From Butyrivibrio sp. UBA3740 (lineage in GTDB: Bacteria > Bacillota > Clostridia > Lachnospirales > Lachnospiraceae): a stretch of DNA of 23,852 nucleotides. The DNA lies in NCBI GenBank assembly GCA_002372465.1, contig DFGW01000193.1, positions 1 through 23,852 on the forward strand, written 5' to 3'. The notes below the pieces were generated by a model that was given only the letters and a program-made list of their open reading frames with translations, searched no databases and had not been told where the DNA came from. Both the position numbers and the translations under genes were made by a program. Of this stretch, positions 17,037 through 23,852 are shown piece by piece. Numbering within the stretch: position 1 is the first letter of the stretch; each line of letters starts with the position of its first letter.

Positions 17037-18047
17037 TCAGATTTTCAAAAATACGCTCGGTGCATAGATCAAATCGTACAGTCTTATTTTTTTATTTATT
17101 CTTAGCATTTTAATGATAGCACTGATCAAAAGAGGAATAAGTACGCCCAAGGTCACCGTAATTATAAAACCCAAAGCATAATTACTTATGTGCAGGGCAT
17201 TAAGCATAAATCCTATAGGTCGAGTGATAAACATATGCAGGGTATAAATCTCCAGACTAAATCTCCCAATAACATTGAAGAAATCCACTTTTATACAATA
17301 GTCATGGAACCATACGATTAAGCAGTAAGTCATCACCAGTGCACAAACAAAGCGCCAAAAACCAGAAGACAAAATGCCAGGTAATGAATATCGGCTGAAT
17401 GCTACAATTGAGCACACGATAAAACTGCAGCACTCTACGAATCTATTTACACTATTCAGTTTAGGATCATCATTCTGATAAACTCCCAGCAAAAAGAAGA
17501 ATCCATATTTTAGTACATAGAACAAGCCATATCCATCAATAGCTTCAAAAAAAGAAATATAGCAAAAAAGTGAAATAATCCCCCAAGTGCATATCAATAT
17601 TATTATATTGAATCTAAGCAAAAACGGAACAATCAGATACAAGACAATAAGTACGTACAAATACCAATATGGCGTTATTGGCTTAATGGGTATCAGAAGA
17701 ATGTCCCAAAAAGAGGCTTCTTTGATTACATGTCCCGTTGATAGGATCTTCAGAAGTATCTTTACCACACTAAAGATAGTATATATCCAAACAAAATTTA
17801 ATACGTGCGTACTAAGTCTTTTCTTATCTGTTACATGCTTTTCTTTGTCTAGGTAAGCCCGTTTGAACACATATCCACTGATCCAAAAAAACAGAGGCAT
17901 GTGGAAAGCATAGATAAGATCAAAAAAATTCCAGGCATATTTCGCATGATCATAAATACCATTTAATTCAAACCCATCAATAGCATGCCCAATGACAACC
18001 AAGATGATAGCAAAACCTTTTATGTCATCTATCCATTTTTCCCGCAT
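17037..18047 (-). CDS. Acyltransferase family 3 membrane protein
   Basis: Integral membrane O-acyltransferase (PF01757), 336 residues with about ten hydrophobic segments. Family signatures are WIDDIKGFAIILVVIGHA at 5-22 with H21, and FHMPLFFWISGYVF at 48-61 with H49. A late ending YTLHMFITRP is also typical. Such proteins move acetyl or related groups onto sugars of surface polysaccharides at the membrane. The gene starts 13 bases after the small ferredoxin gene with GAGG before the ATG. It is the last clear gene of the polysaccharide operon; decoration of the repeat unit is inferred from context. Confidence 0.92.
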   Translation of the reverse strand: MREKWIDDIKGFAIILVVIGHAIDGFELNGIYDHAKYAWNFFDLIYAFHMPLFFWISGYVFKRAYLDKEKHVTDKKRLSTHVLNFVWIYTIFSVVKILLKILSTGHVIKEASFWDILLIPIKPITPYWYLYVLIVLYLIVPFLLRFNIIILICTWGIISLFCYISFFEAIDGYGLFYVLKYGFFFLLGVYQNDDPKLNSVNRFVECCSFIVCSIVAFSRYSLPGILSSGFWRFVCALVMTYCLIVWFHDYCIKVDFFNVIGRFSLEIYTLHMFITRPIGFMLNALHISNYALGFIITVTLGVLIPLLISAIIKMLRINKKIRLYDLIYAPSVFLKI

Positions 18048-18060
18048 TTATCGCCCTCAA

Positions 18061-18258
18061 TCATTGACATTCATGTTTCTTTACCGGACATACTGACATG
18101 CAACTGTGGCATCCAACACATAACTTTTCGTCTATCATGGGATATAAGAAACCTTCCTCATCAGGTGTCATTGTGATAGCATTCGAAGAGCATATCTGCT
18201 GGCATGCAGAACATCCGCAACAATCATATTTAGTTTCAAACAGAACCGGTATTGGCAT
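18061..18258 (-). CDS. Stand-alone two-cluster (2x[4Fe-4S]) ferredoxin, matching the missing N-terminal domain of an FrhB-type protein
   Basis: Protein of 65 residues consisting only of a bacterial ferredoxin domain. Cluster motifs are C13-x2-C16-x2-C19-x3-C23 and C47-x2-C50-x2-C53-x3-C57-P. The connecting sequence DEEGFLYPMIDEKLC is the form seen at the N-terminus of FrhB-type proteins in glycan loci, not that of a general ferredoxin. The stop falls just after CPVKKHECQ, where the linker to the FrhB catalytic domain would normally start. AGGAG lies about 10 bases before the ATG, so this looks like a functional gene rather than debris. It probably supplies electrons to the FrhB-type protein encoded at 19672-20640; that pairing is inference. 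Confidence 0.85.
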   Translation of the reverse strand: MPIPVLFETKYDCCGCSACQQICSSNAITMTPDEEGFLYPMIDEKLCVGCHSCMSVCPVKKHECQ

Positions 18259-18292
18259 TTTTCAACTCTCCTGCCATCTAAAAATCAAAAGT

Positions 18293-19672
18293 CTATTTAG
18301 CTATTATTCTGAAAAGCAACTTTCTGCTTGAGATCATCGCGCCAAGGAATATTATCAGTCTTATCAAGAAAGCCGGTAATCCGTCCGTATAAAAGAAAAC
18401 AACCTGAAAAACAATTAAAGCTGTGTACAAAAAAAGTTTCTTCTTATCATATTTGAGAGTTATAAGTTTTCTGACATCAATTACCCTATAGATAAATGTC
18501 ACAAGATAACCGATTAACGTTGCCACAGCTGCCCCCATGATTCCGAAACGTGGAATAAAAAACAAATTTAAGCATATATTTGTCACAGAACCAGATAAAG
18601 AGGAGTAAAAAGCACCTTTAGTATATTTATATGTACTGTATAATGTTCCCACATTGCCTGCCAGGGCATGTACCATCACTGACACAATAAGAATTGCCAG
18701 GCAAGTCCAGGCATTATGGTATGCTTTATCAAAGAGAGCAATGATCATCTGTTTGCCAATTACCAGCAGCCCCAAAACACCTACCGACAAAAAGACAAAA
18801 TAATTATTAAATACCTCAGAATAGATCGCTCCGGCTTTCTCCTTTTCCTTCGATGTCTCTATTGAGGTGGTCTGCCAGGCCTGATAAAAAACCCTTTCAA
18901 ATGCACTGAGAATCGCCGGTATTTTATTGGAAACCGCATAAATACCTGCAGCTCCTGCGCCAAGAGTCATTCCTATGATATATCTGTCTGAGGCATTCAT
19001 GATCCACCACATCGCTGCAGTCGGTATCAGCGGAATACAATAACACAAAAAATCTGCGGCATATTTTTTTGAAATATTATCAACAGTGAGAAATCCCAGC
19101 ACCCCTGACTTGATTGTCAGATATACGCAAGAGCACAATAGTCCAGTGAAATATGCCAATGCCCACCCTTTGAATCCAAGTTTTAAACAAACCACCAGGA
19201 CAATACTGGCCACAGAAAGAGCGATTGCATTAATGATTCCGCTTAATCCGAATACCTTTATTTCCTTTAAGCCTCTTAAAAACTGCGAAAGTATCATATT
19301 TATAGCTGTCAGAGCCACGAAGCTTGAAGTAATAGCAATCTCCCATTTCCCAAATACAGCAGCGATGACAGCTGTCAAAATACAAACCAGAAGTCCCGGG
19401 AAGCTGATCCATAAAGACGTACAGACCACATTTCTTTTATCATAGGTTTCATCATTAGCATATCGAAAAGTAGCTTCATAAATATCAAGGCAAATAAAAG
19501 GAACAAACAGACCTATCGAAGCCGTTATGATATCTGAAATACCATATGCTTCCGGAGAGAGGAAAAAAGAATATAAAGGCGCAAGCAAAAATATCATCGC
19601 TTTGCTTCCAATATTGGAGACAGCGATAATGATTGTGTTCTTTTTTAACTCTTTATACCTTTCAGTACTCAT
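18293..19672 (-). CDS. Wzx-type polysaccharide flippase (MATE/MOP superfamily)
   Basis: Multi-pass membrane protein of 459 residues with about 12-14 hydrophobic segments, as in Wzx/PST transporters. It opens with KKNTIIIAVSNIGSKAMIFLLAPLYSFFLSPEAYG, a classic start for this family, followed by a charged loop and ATFRYANDE. The family moves lipid-linked oligosaccharide units across the cytoplasmic membrane. The ATG at 19672 shares its A with the TAA stop of the FrhB-type gene (TAATG), pointing to translational coupling. An alternative upstream TTG/GTG start would only lengthen the overlap. The substrate repeat unit cannot be read from the sequence. Confidence 0.92.
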   Translation of the reverse strand: MSTERYKELKKNTIIIAVSNIGSKAMIFLLAPLYSFFLSPEAYGISDIITASIGLFVPFICLDIYEATFRYANDETYDKRNVVCTSLWISFPGLLVCILTAVIAAVFGKWEIAITSSFVALTAINMILSQFLRGLKEIKVFGLSGIINAIALSVASIVLVVCLKLGFKGWALAYFTGLLCSCVYLTIKSGVLGFLTVDNISKKYAADFLCYCIPLIPTAAMWWIMNASDRYIIGMTLGAGAAGIYAVSNKIPAILSAFERVFYQAWQTTSIETSKEKEKAGAIYSEVFNNYFVFLSVGVLGLLVIGKQMIIALFDKAYHNAWTCLAILIVSVMVHALAGNVGTLYSTYKYTKGAFYSSLSGSVTNICLNLFFIPRFGIMGAAVATLIGYLVTFIYRVIDVRKLITLKYDKKKLFLYTALIVFQVVFFYTDGLPAFLIRLIIFLGAMISSRKLLFRIIAK

Positions 19673-20640
19673 TACTTTTCTTTTCCTACACCCCTCTTTA
19701 TGTAATACCATAACCAATCTATCACTGTAGGAGAGTAATACTTTTTAACCGAATAATAGCCCCCGTATTCTTTTACTGCTTTAAAAAATCTGTCTCTTTT
19801 TTTGCCGGGTGTAACACTTCGAGTAGCTGTCCAATTTCCCTTCATCAAGAGTTCTGCATCATATTCTCTGAAAGAAAGACCATCTTTTATATCATCAAAG
19901 ATTTCAAGAGCTTTAGGATTATGAAGCAATAATGCGGACAGGCCCTTATCATCATTTAATTCCTTATCAGCCTCTCCAATGCCCCAACAATCAGAAATCG
20001 TAAAGTCGCTCTTTCTCTCCAGTCCTTTGAAACGGCAACGGTAGCAAGAAGGTCTTATATTGTCGTACTGCAGATAGGAACGCATAAAAGGGTCCATTAT
20101 CCCGCGTCTGCGATATGTTCTATTCCCGGCTTCAATATTTACATACCACTTCTTCCAGCCTCTAAGCTTCTGTTTAAAAACAACCTTTCTTATTGGGCCA
20201 TTCTCTTTACTAAATGTTCTTATATTATCATTCCAGATTCCTGGAGATGCCACACCATGACAGACAAAATCCATAGTATAAAGTTTTTCGCTTAAGCCAA
20301 ATGATCCGATATAGGATAATAGCCCCTCGACCTGACAAGGCGTTCCAACAAAAAGAACAGTTTCCCCTGAGTCCAGATCTCTTTTAACTTTAAAGAATGT
20401 ATCTCCAAGATTACTTTGAGGATATTTTGAACCACGAAGCTTACCAAGATCACTGATACTTCTGCAACGACAATGGCTTACCCTGTAGTCATTATCAAAT
20501 GAAGCACCATATACCACTGCAGCATGTCTTGTAATCAAATACGCTGCTATGGAAGTGAATATTCCGCCCGATGTACTTTCAATTCTTATATCCAGATCAT
20601 CGTTATAGCAGGCATATGCTATCGGCCACTTTTCACCCAT
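19672..20640 (-). CDS. FrhB/FdhB-type Coenzyme F420 hydrogenase beta-subunit-like protein lacking its ferredoxin domain
   Basis: Flavin/Fe-S family protein of 322 residues (FrhB_FdhB N and C domains, PF04422/PF04432). Visible motifs are ESTSGGIF at 21-28, SKYPQS at 71-76, VGTPCQVEGL at 98-107, FVCHGVASPGIW at 125-136, C199-x2-C202 and SDFTISDCWGIG at 211-222. Relatives in glycan loci usually carry an N-terminal two-cluster ferredoxin of about 60 residues; here the protein begins directly at the linker (MGEKWPIAYACYND). The start at 20640 has GGGAG upstream and overlaps the acetyltransferase stop as ATGGGTGA. The family sits beside pyruvyl transferases in many capsule loci; a reductive sugar-modification role is inferred, and F420 use in this organism is unlikely. 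Confidence 0.9.
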   Translation of the reverse strand: MGEKWPIAYACYNDDLDIRIESTSGGIFTSIAAYLITRHAAVVYGASFDNDYRVSHCRCRSISDLGKLRGSKYPQSNLGDTFFKVKRDLDSGETVLFVGTPCQVEGLLSYIGSFGLSEKLYTMDFVCHGVASPGIWNDNIRTFSKENGPIRKVVFKQKLRGWKKWYVNIEAGNRTYRRRGIMDPFMRSYLQYDNIRPSCYRCRFKGLERKSDFTISDCWGIGEADKELNDDKGLSALLLHNPKALEIFDDIKDGLSFREYDAELLMKGNWTATRSVTPGKKRDRFFKAVKEYGGYYSVKKYYSPTVIDWLWYYIKRGVGKEK

Positions 20641-21238
20641 ACATTTCTCCCAAATGTCCCTGAGTCGCATTCTCCTTATGATGGATAACAGCTGGATTTC
20701 CAATTACCACAGAATGACTAGGCACATCAAAATTCACAAAGGTATTGGGGGCAATTAGTACATCATCACCTATTGTTATATTGCCTACAACTGTGGATCC
20801 GGTCCTTATGCAGACCCTGTTTCCAAAGGTAGGCACTCCCTTTCTCTTGCCTCTGATATCACGTCCTATGGTAACTCCATGAGTCAGCATGATTTCATTA
20901 CCAAACTTCACATTTCCATTGACCACGATCCTTCCCCAGTGACCTATGATCAGTCCTTCTCCTATAGTATGGTTCCCCATGAAATCTATTCCTGTTTTAC
21001 GTGCAAATCGCTTTAGCTTAATAGCATAAAAATAACGCCAGATGGTATCATAATTAGCCTGATACTTTCTGTATAGCAATACAGCCTTGTACTCATATTC
21101 TCGTTTCTTTGAATCAGGTAATCTATCCACATACCCTCTGAACGAAGCATTAAATACCTCATCCTTTTTTATCATTTCACTGTATTTTGAAAAATTGTAT
21201 TTATAAAAATGTAGTTTAAAAAAGTCCTGTTTATTCAA
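20633..21238 (-). CDS. Serine acetyltransferase-like hexapeptide-repeat O-acetyltransferase
   Basis: Protein of 201 residues. An alpha-helical N-terminal part (1-82) is followed by a left-handed beta-helix of hexapeptide repeats from about 83 to 190 (TIGEGLIIGHWGRI, IMLTHGVTIG, NITIGDDVLIAPN). Catalytic-type histidines are H100 and H120. The end ...SVVIGNPAVIHH is typical of sugar or serine acetyltransferases. In this operon acetylation of a sugar is likelier than cysteine synthesis. The start is TTG at 21238 with GGGGG six bases upstream, overlapping the pyruvyl transferase stop (TTGAATAA); the next ATG, at codon 22, has no ribosome binding site. Confidence 0.88.
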   Translation of the reverse strand: MNKQDFFKLHFYKYNFSKYSEMIKKDEVFNASFRGYVDRLPDSKKREYEYKAVLLYRKYQANYDTIWRYFYAIKLKRFARKTGIDFMGNHTIGEGLIIGHWGRIVVNGNVKFGNEIMLTHGVTIGRDIRGKRKGVPTFGNRVCIRTGSTVVGNITIGDDVLIAPNTFVNFDVPSHSVVIGNPAVIHHKENATQGHLGEMYG

Positions 21239-22364
21239 CTTGTTCCCCCAACGCTTCTTTCAGGTATTCCAGACTGTCTGATCTTTTTTCTTCAAGTATG
21301 GTACTCACTTCTGCATAATCTATCTCTGACATTTTTAGGTTTTGTAGTTCATCGGGCTCTTCAACAGCCCTGTCCGAAAGCCCCAGTAAGTTTAATACGT
21401 CTCTTTTCCTATGCTCAGATCCGCCTTTACCGCAGAAGGATACAAACTCCTTATGAAAATTTATAGCCAAAATTGTGCCATGATAAGAATCCGTCACTAC
21501 ACACTCAGCATTGTATAAGGCTTCCAAAAACTCTATAGGGCCATAATCTCTCATAATATCTGCACACTCTTTGGGGTAGCTTATATCACATGCCGGCGAT
21601 ACTACACGAATCCTGGCCTTGCGGTCCTTCGCAAACCTTATCACATTTTCTCTTCTTTTTAGCTGTTCATTGTAGCCGGCCAGAGAATAATAGAGTATAT
21701 ATGGTTCATTTTTCTTTTCCTTTAGATCCAGTTTCCGTATCCACTGATCTTTGCTTAATAAAAGTGTAGGATCAAGAACCATACTTACTTCCATGTTGCT
21801 CAGCCGGCTAAACAAATCTATGGAACTTTTTTCTCTAAAAGATACATAGTCAAAATCTTCTATCTTAGGTAAAATACTTCTTATCTCATCTTCCTTCATA
21901 GATCCAAAGGAAGAAGCATAGGAAACTTTCTTTCCGCCAAATCCCACTAACAGGTATGGGTCCATATACTTCCAGTCAACATACCTTAATTCCCAGGATC
22001 TTTTATTCCAGACCTGATCACTGCCGCTGATTATAGTGTCATATAAATCATAAAAATCCTTAGTATCCTCCAGCATGCTATACTCACCAACCGGTTTAAG
22101 ATAAGCACTAATAAATGATTCAAATCTGTCCTGACGTTTTTTTCTCTGCACATGATATGGAATACGTAAAAAATCTTTAGCAAAATTCTTAATGCCACAC
22201 TTTGTTCTATACAGTGCATAGTATGCCTTTTGGGCATCAGGTCGGTAATTGATTATGTTTGCAGAATATCCATTGTCCAAAAGTGTCTGACATAAGGCAT
22301 AGGCCTGGAGTTCTGACCCAAAGTTATAAGCTGCATGGTAAGTAATAATCCCAACTTTTTTCAA
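21231..22364 (-). CDS. Polysaccharide pyruvyl transferase family protein
   Basis: Protein of 377 residues matching PF04230. It begins with the family-typical KKVGIITYHAAYNFGSELQAYAL. ISGSDQVWN at about 112-120, SYASSFG and VVTDSYHGTILAINF near residue 290-305 are also conserved. Such enzymes transfer pyruvate ketals from phosphoenolpyruvate to sugars of surface polymers, although many family members are uncharacterised. The start is a TTG whose last bases form the TGA stop of the upstream ligase gene (TTGA overlap), with GGGGG eight bases upstream; the family alignment at residue 1 supports this start. The gene lies directly before the acetyltransferase and FrhB-type genes, a neighbourhood often seen for this family. 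Confidence 0.94.
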   Translation of the reverse strand: MKKVGIITYHAAYNFGSELQAYALCQTLLDNGYSANIINYRPDAQKAYYALYRTKCGIKNFAKDFLRIPYHVQRKKRQDRFESFISAYLKPVGEYSMLEDTKDFYDLYDTIISGSDQVWNKRSWELRYVDWKYMDPYLLVGFGGKKVSYASSFGSMKEDEIRSILPKIEDFDYVSFREKSSIDLFSRLSNMEVSMVLDPTLLLSKDQWIRKLDLKEKKNEPYILYYSLAGYNEQLKRRENVIRFAKDRKARIRVVSPACDISYPKECADIMRDYGPIEFLEALYNAECVVTDSYHGTILAINFHKEFVSFCGKGGSEHRKRDVLNLLGLSDRAVEEPDELQNLKMSEIDYAEVSTILEEKRSDSLEYLKEALGEQVE

Positions 22365-23635
22365 CTAACATACCCCCGGTCAAAAGATAATTCTATGCTT
22401 TCCCTGTTTAGGCACTCCGAATAAAAATACGCGATCAGGATCAGCATAATGAATGTGTACTGAATAACCGAAAAGAATAACATTACAAGCATTATTAAAG
22501 CAAAAATCATTCTCCTGCTGTCTCCGTTTTTCCAGGATTTCACGATGTAAAACCAAAAAGACAGTAAATAAATGCCTGTAAGAATCAATCCGCATTGCCC
22601 CATCAAAGAGCCTATTCCAGAAGCAGATCCTCCTGTCCCCATGTTAGCTCTTGCTCTATATGCGGGCATATACTTTAAATAGGCTTTAAAACTCCTATAT
22701 CCGCATCCGTAAAGTGGATTATCTTTCATAACCTTATATCCTTCAACTATACTAAGAAGTCTTCCTGACCAGCTTAGAGTTGAAGTGGCTTTCTGCATAA
22801 AAATAGCCACAAAAGATATTACTCTGACAATCAGAATCGCAAATCCCAAAATGAGTTTGACCCAAAACTGGTTTCTGGATTTCACCCTCAACAACATAAA
22901 ATCCACAACGTAAACAGTGATTCCCAACAACAGACCAGTAGTAGAAAATGTTGTAATAATCGCAATGTAAAAGATTACAACCTTGGCTTTACTTCTGGCC
23001 CCAACAAAAAGCTCCAATGTCATGGCAATGACAAGTGCCGCGCTGTACATAGGTGCCTCTGCAAAAAAGCCAATATTTCTTACTATTCTGGCACCAAAGA
23101 AATATTCAACCTGCCTCTCAACATAAACATAGGCATAAACAGGATATCTAAATGGATTCCCCCAATTTACATAGAAATAAGTTGTTGGTTTCAATAAATG
23201 TGCTTGTGATGCCAGTATCCAAAAAATAAGAGAAACTATCGCAATCACATACATCAGGTTTGTATACTTTTTGAAAATAGAATATGGGCAATTACTATCA
23301 AATAAAAAAACAAGCATTAAGAGGGGGAAAGTAACAAAAAACTTTACAACAAAGCCAAGCGGAGATGGACTAAATCTGCCATTGTTAAGATAGAGCATTC
23401 CAATGGCAACAAAATAGAATCCCAGAAACAGGATACAACGCCATAAATTGCCCAAAGAAACTCTGGCCTTATTAAGCTTAACTAGTAATAGCATCCCCAA
23501 CCCCACAGCAATATAAGGCGTAAAAGACGTAAAAGAAGAGCCTATTATCTTTGAATACACTGTGTTGCAATCAAGTATGGCTAAAAGAGCAATTCCATAT
23601 TCAAGTACATCAACAAGTTTAATTTTACTTTTCAT
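22361..23635 (-). CDS. O-antigen ligase/polymerase (Wzy-like) membrane protein
   Basis: Polytopic membrane protein of 424 residues with about ten to eleven hydrophobic segments. A hydrophilic loop at about 290-345 (WSGRLLSIVEGYKVMKDNPLYGCGYRSF) carries the family-typical pattern seen in O-antigen ligases and Wzy polymerases. The family joins oligosaccharide units on the outside of the cytoplasmic membrane. Overall similarity between members is low, so ligase versus polymerase cannot be decided; with a Wzx-type flippase in the same operon, polymerase is favoured. The ATG has only a weak GGAT upstream. The stop overlaps the TTG start of the next gene. Confidence 0.85.
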   Translation of the reverse strand: MKSKIKLVDVLEYGIALLAILDCNTVYSKIIGSSFTSFTPYIAVGLGMLLLVKLNKARVSLGNLWRCILFLGFYFVAIGMLYLNNGRFSPSPLGFVVKFFVTFPLLMLVFLFDSNCPYSIFKKYTNLMYVIAIVSLIFWILASQAHLLKPTTYFYVNWGNPFRYPVYAYVYVERQVEYFFGARIVRNIGFFAEAPMYSAALVIAMTLELFVGARSKAKVVIFYIAIITTFSTTGLLLGITVYVVDFMLLRVKSRNQFWVKLILGFAILIVRVISFVAIFMQKATSTLSWSGRLLSIVEGYKVMKDNPLYGCGYRSFKAYLKYMPAYRARANMGTGGSASGIGSLMGQCGLILTGIYLLSFWFYIVKSWKNGDSRRMIFALIMLVMLFFSVIQYTFIMLILIAYFYSECLNRESIELSFDRGYVS

Positions 23636-23652
23636 TTATGTATCCGATCTTT

Positions 23653-23852
23653 TTACAATAGGCTTTTGGCTAGTCTTCTTGCTGTAAAAAAAATATAAAC
23701 AAGTCTTGGTGAATTAACTTTTAACGCCCAAAACAATGTTTTATGGTAAGCTGAAAGCTTTTTATACTCCACTTTTTCAGAAATATTCTTGTAAGGATAA
23801 CAATGCATTACATCGCGCATTTCCCTATATGCCCCTTTGTTTTTCAGCATTG
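23653..23852 (-). CDS. C-terminal end of a probable glycosyltransferase (5' part outside window)
   Basis: The last 66 codons of a gene whose frame stays open through the right edge of the window. The residues are rich in Lys, Arg, Tyr and Leu, ending YIFFTARRLAKSLL. This basic, helical ending resembles the C-terminus of family 2 glycosyltransferases from capsule loci, but the fragment is too short for a firm call. It ends 17 bases before the start of the O-antigen ligase-like gene, so it belongs to the same operon. Confidence 0.45.
   Translation of the reverse strand, partial: MLKNKGAYREMRDVMHCYPYKNISEKVEYKKLSAYHKTLFWALKVNSPRLVYIFFTARRLAKSLL

Noticed and set aside
19673..19717. Longer N-terminus for the flippase beginning at 19717.
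   Set aside because: It would overlap the FrhB-type gene by 46 bases, whereas the ATG at 19672 gives the typical TAATG coupling and a normal Wzx N-terminus.
1..23852. CRISPR arrays, tRNA/rRNA genes and insertion sequences.
   Set aside because: No regularly spaced repeats, cloverleaf-type tRNA sequence, rRNA signature or transposase with terminal inverted repeats was seen on reading both strands; the only transposase-related gene is the Rpn-like one, without visible element ends.

Overview
The window looks like a chromosomal segment from a low-to-moderate GC anaerobic Firmicute, most likely a Lachnospiraceae member (Butyrivibrio/Roseburia-like). The reasons are strong AGGAGG-type ribosome binding sites, tightly packed operons, a rubredoxin, a ferredoxin-type aldo/keto reductase, and a giant secreted chitobiase-domain/PHP protein. 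The genus is inferred from gene content only. All genes but one lie on the minus strand, so transcription runs mostly right to left. No tRNA, rRNA, CRISPR array or insertion sequence was recognised.

Right part (about 17.0-23.85 kb): a surface-polysaccharide operon, visibly more AT-rich than its flanks. In transcription order it encodes the C-terminus of a probable glycosyltransferase, an O-antigen ligase/polymerase-like membrane protein, a polysaccharide pyruvyl transferase family protein, a hexapeptide acetyltransferase, an FrhB-type flavin/Fe-S protein without its usual ferredoxin domain, a Wzx-type flippase, a stand-alone two-cluster ferredoxin, and a membrane acyltransferase. Most junctions overlap by 1-8 bases and two genes start with TTG. 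Together they would modify, flip and polymerise a surface glycan. The most notable point is that the FrhB-type protein appears split into two genes in swapped order with the flippase gene between them. A DJ-1/PfpI gene follows.

Middle part (13.6-16.4 kb): a plus-strand Rpn/PD-(D/E)XK gene with its own terminator is divergent from an SMP-30/gluconolactonase-like gene and a YbaK deacylase gene. A rubredoxin gene of 52 codons follows, then a compact intergenic element made of two adjacent hairpins.

The next block (8.7-13.5 kb) is a probable five-gene operon: a lipoprotein of unknown function, a ferredoxin-linked aldo/keto reductase, the GTPase HflX, a TIGR01212-type radical SAM protein, and the nuclease SfsA.

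Left part (1-8.5 kb): a 2614-residue secreted, membrane-anchored protein. It carries chitobiase C-terminal-like domains, four copies of an unassigned repeat of about 150-180 residues, a PHP-type metallohydrolase domain, a Rossmann-like domain and two OB-fold-like domains. Immediately downstream, in the same frame and one codon after its stop, is the start of a YibE/F-family membrane protein that runs off the window.
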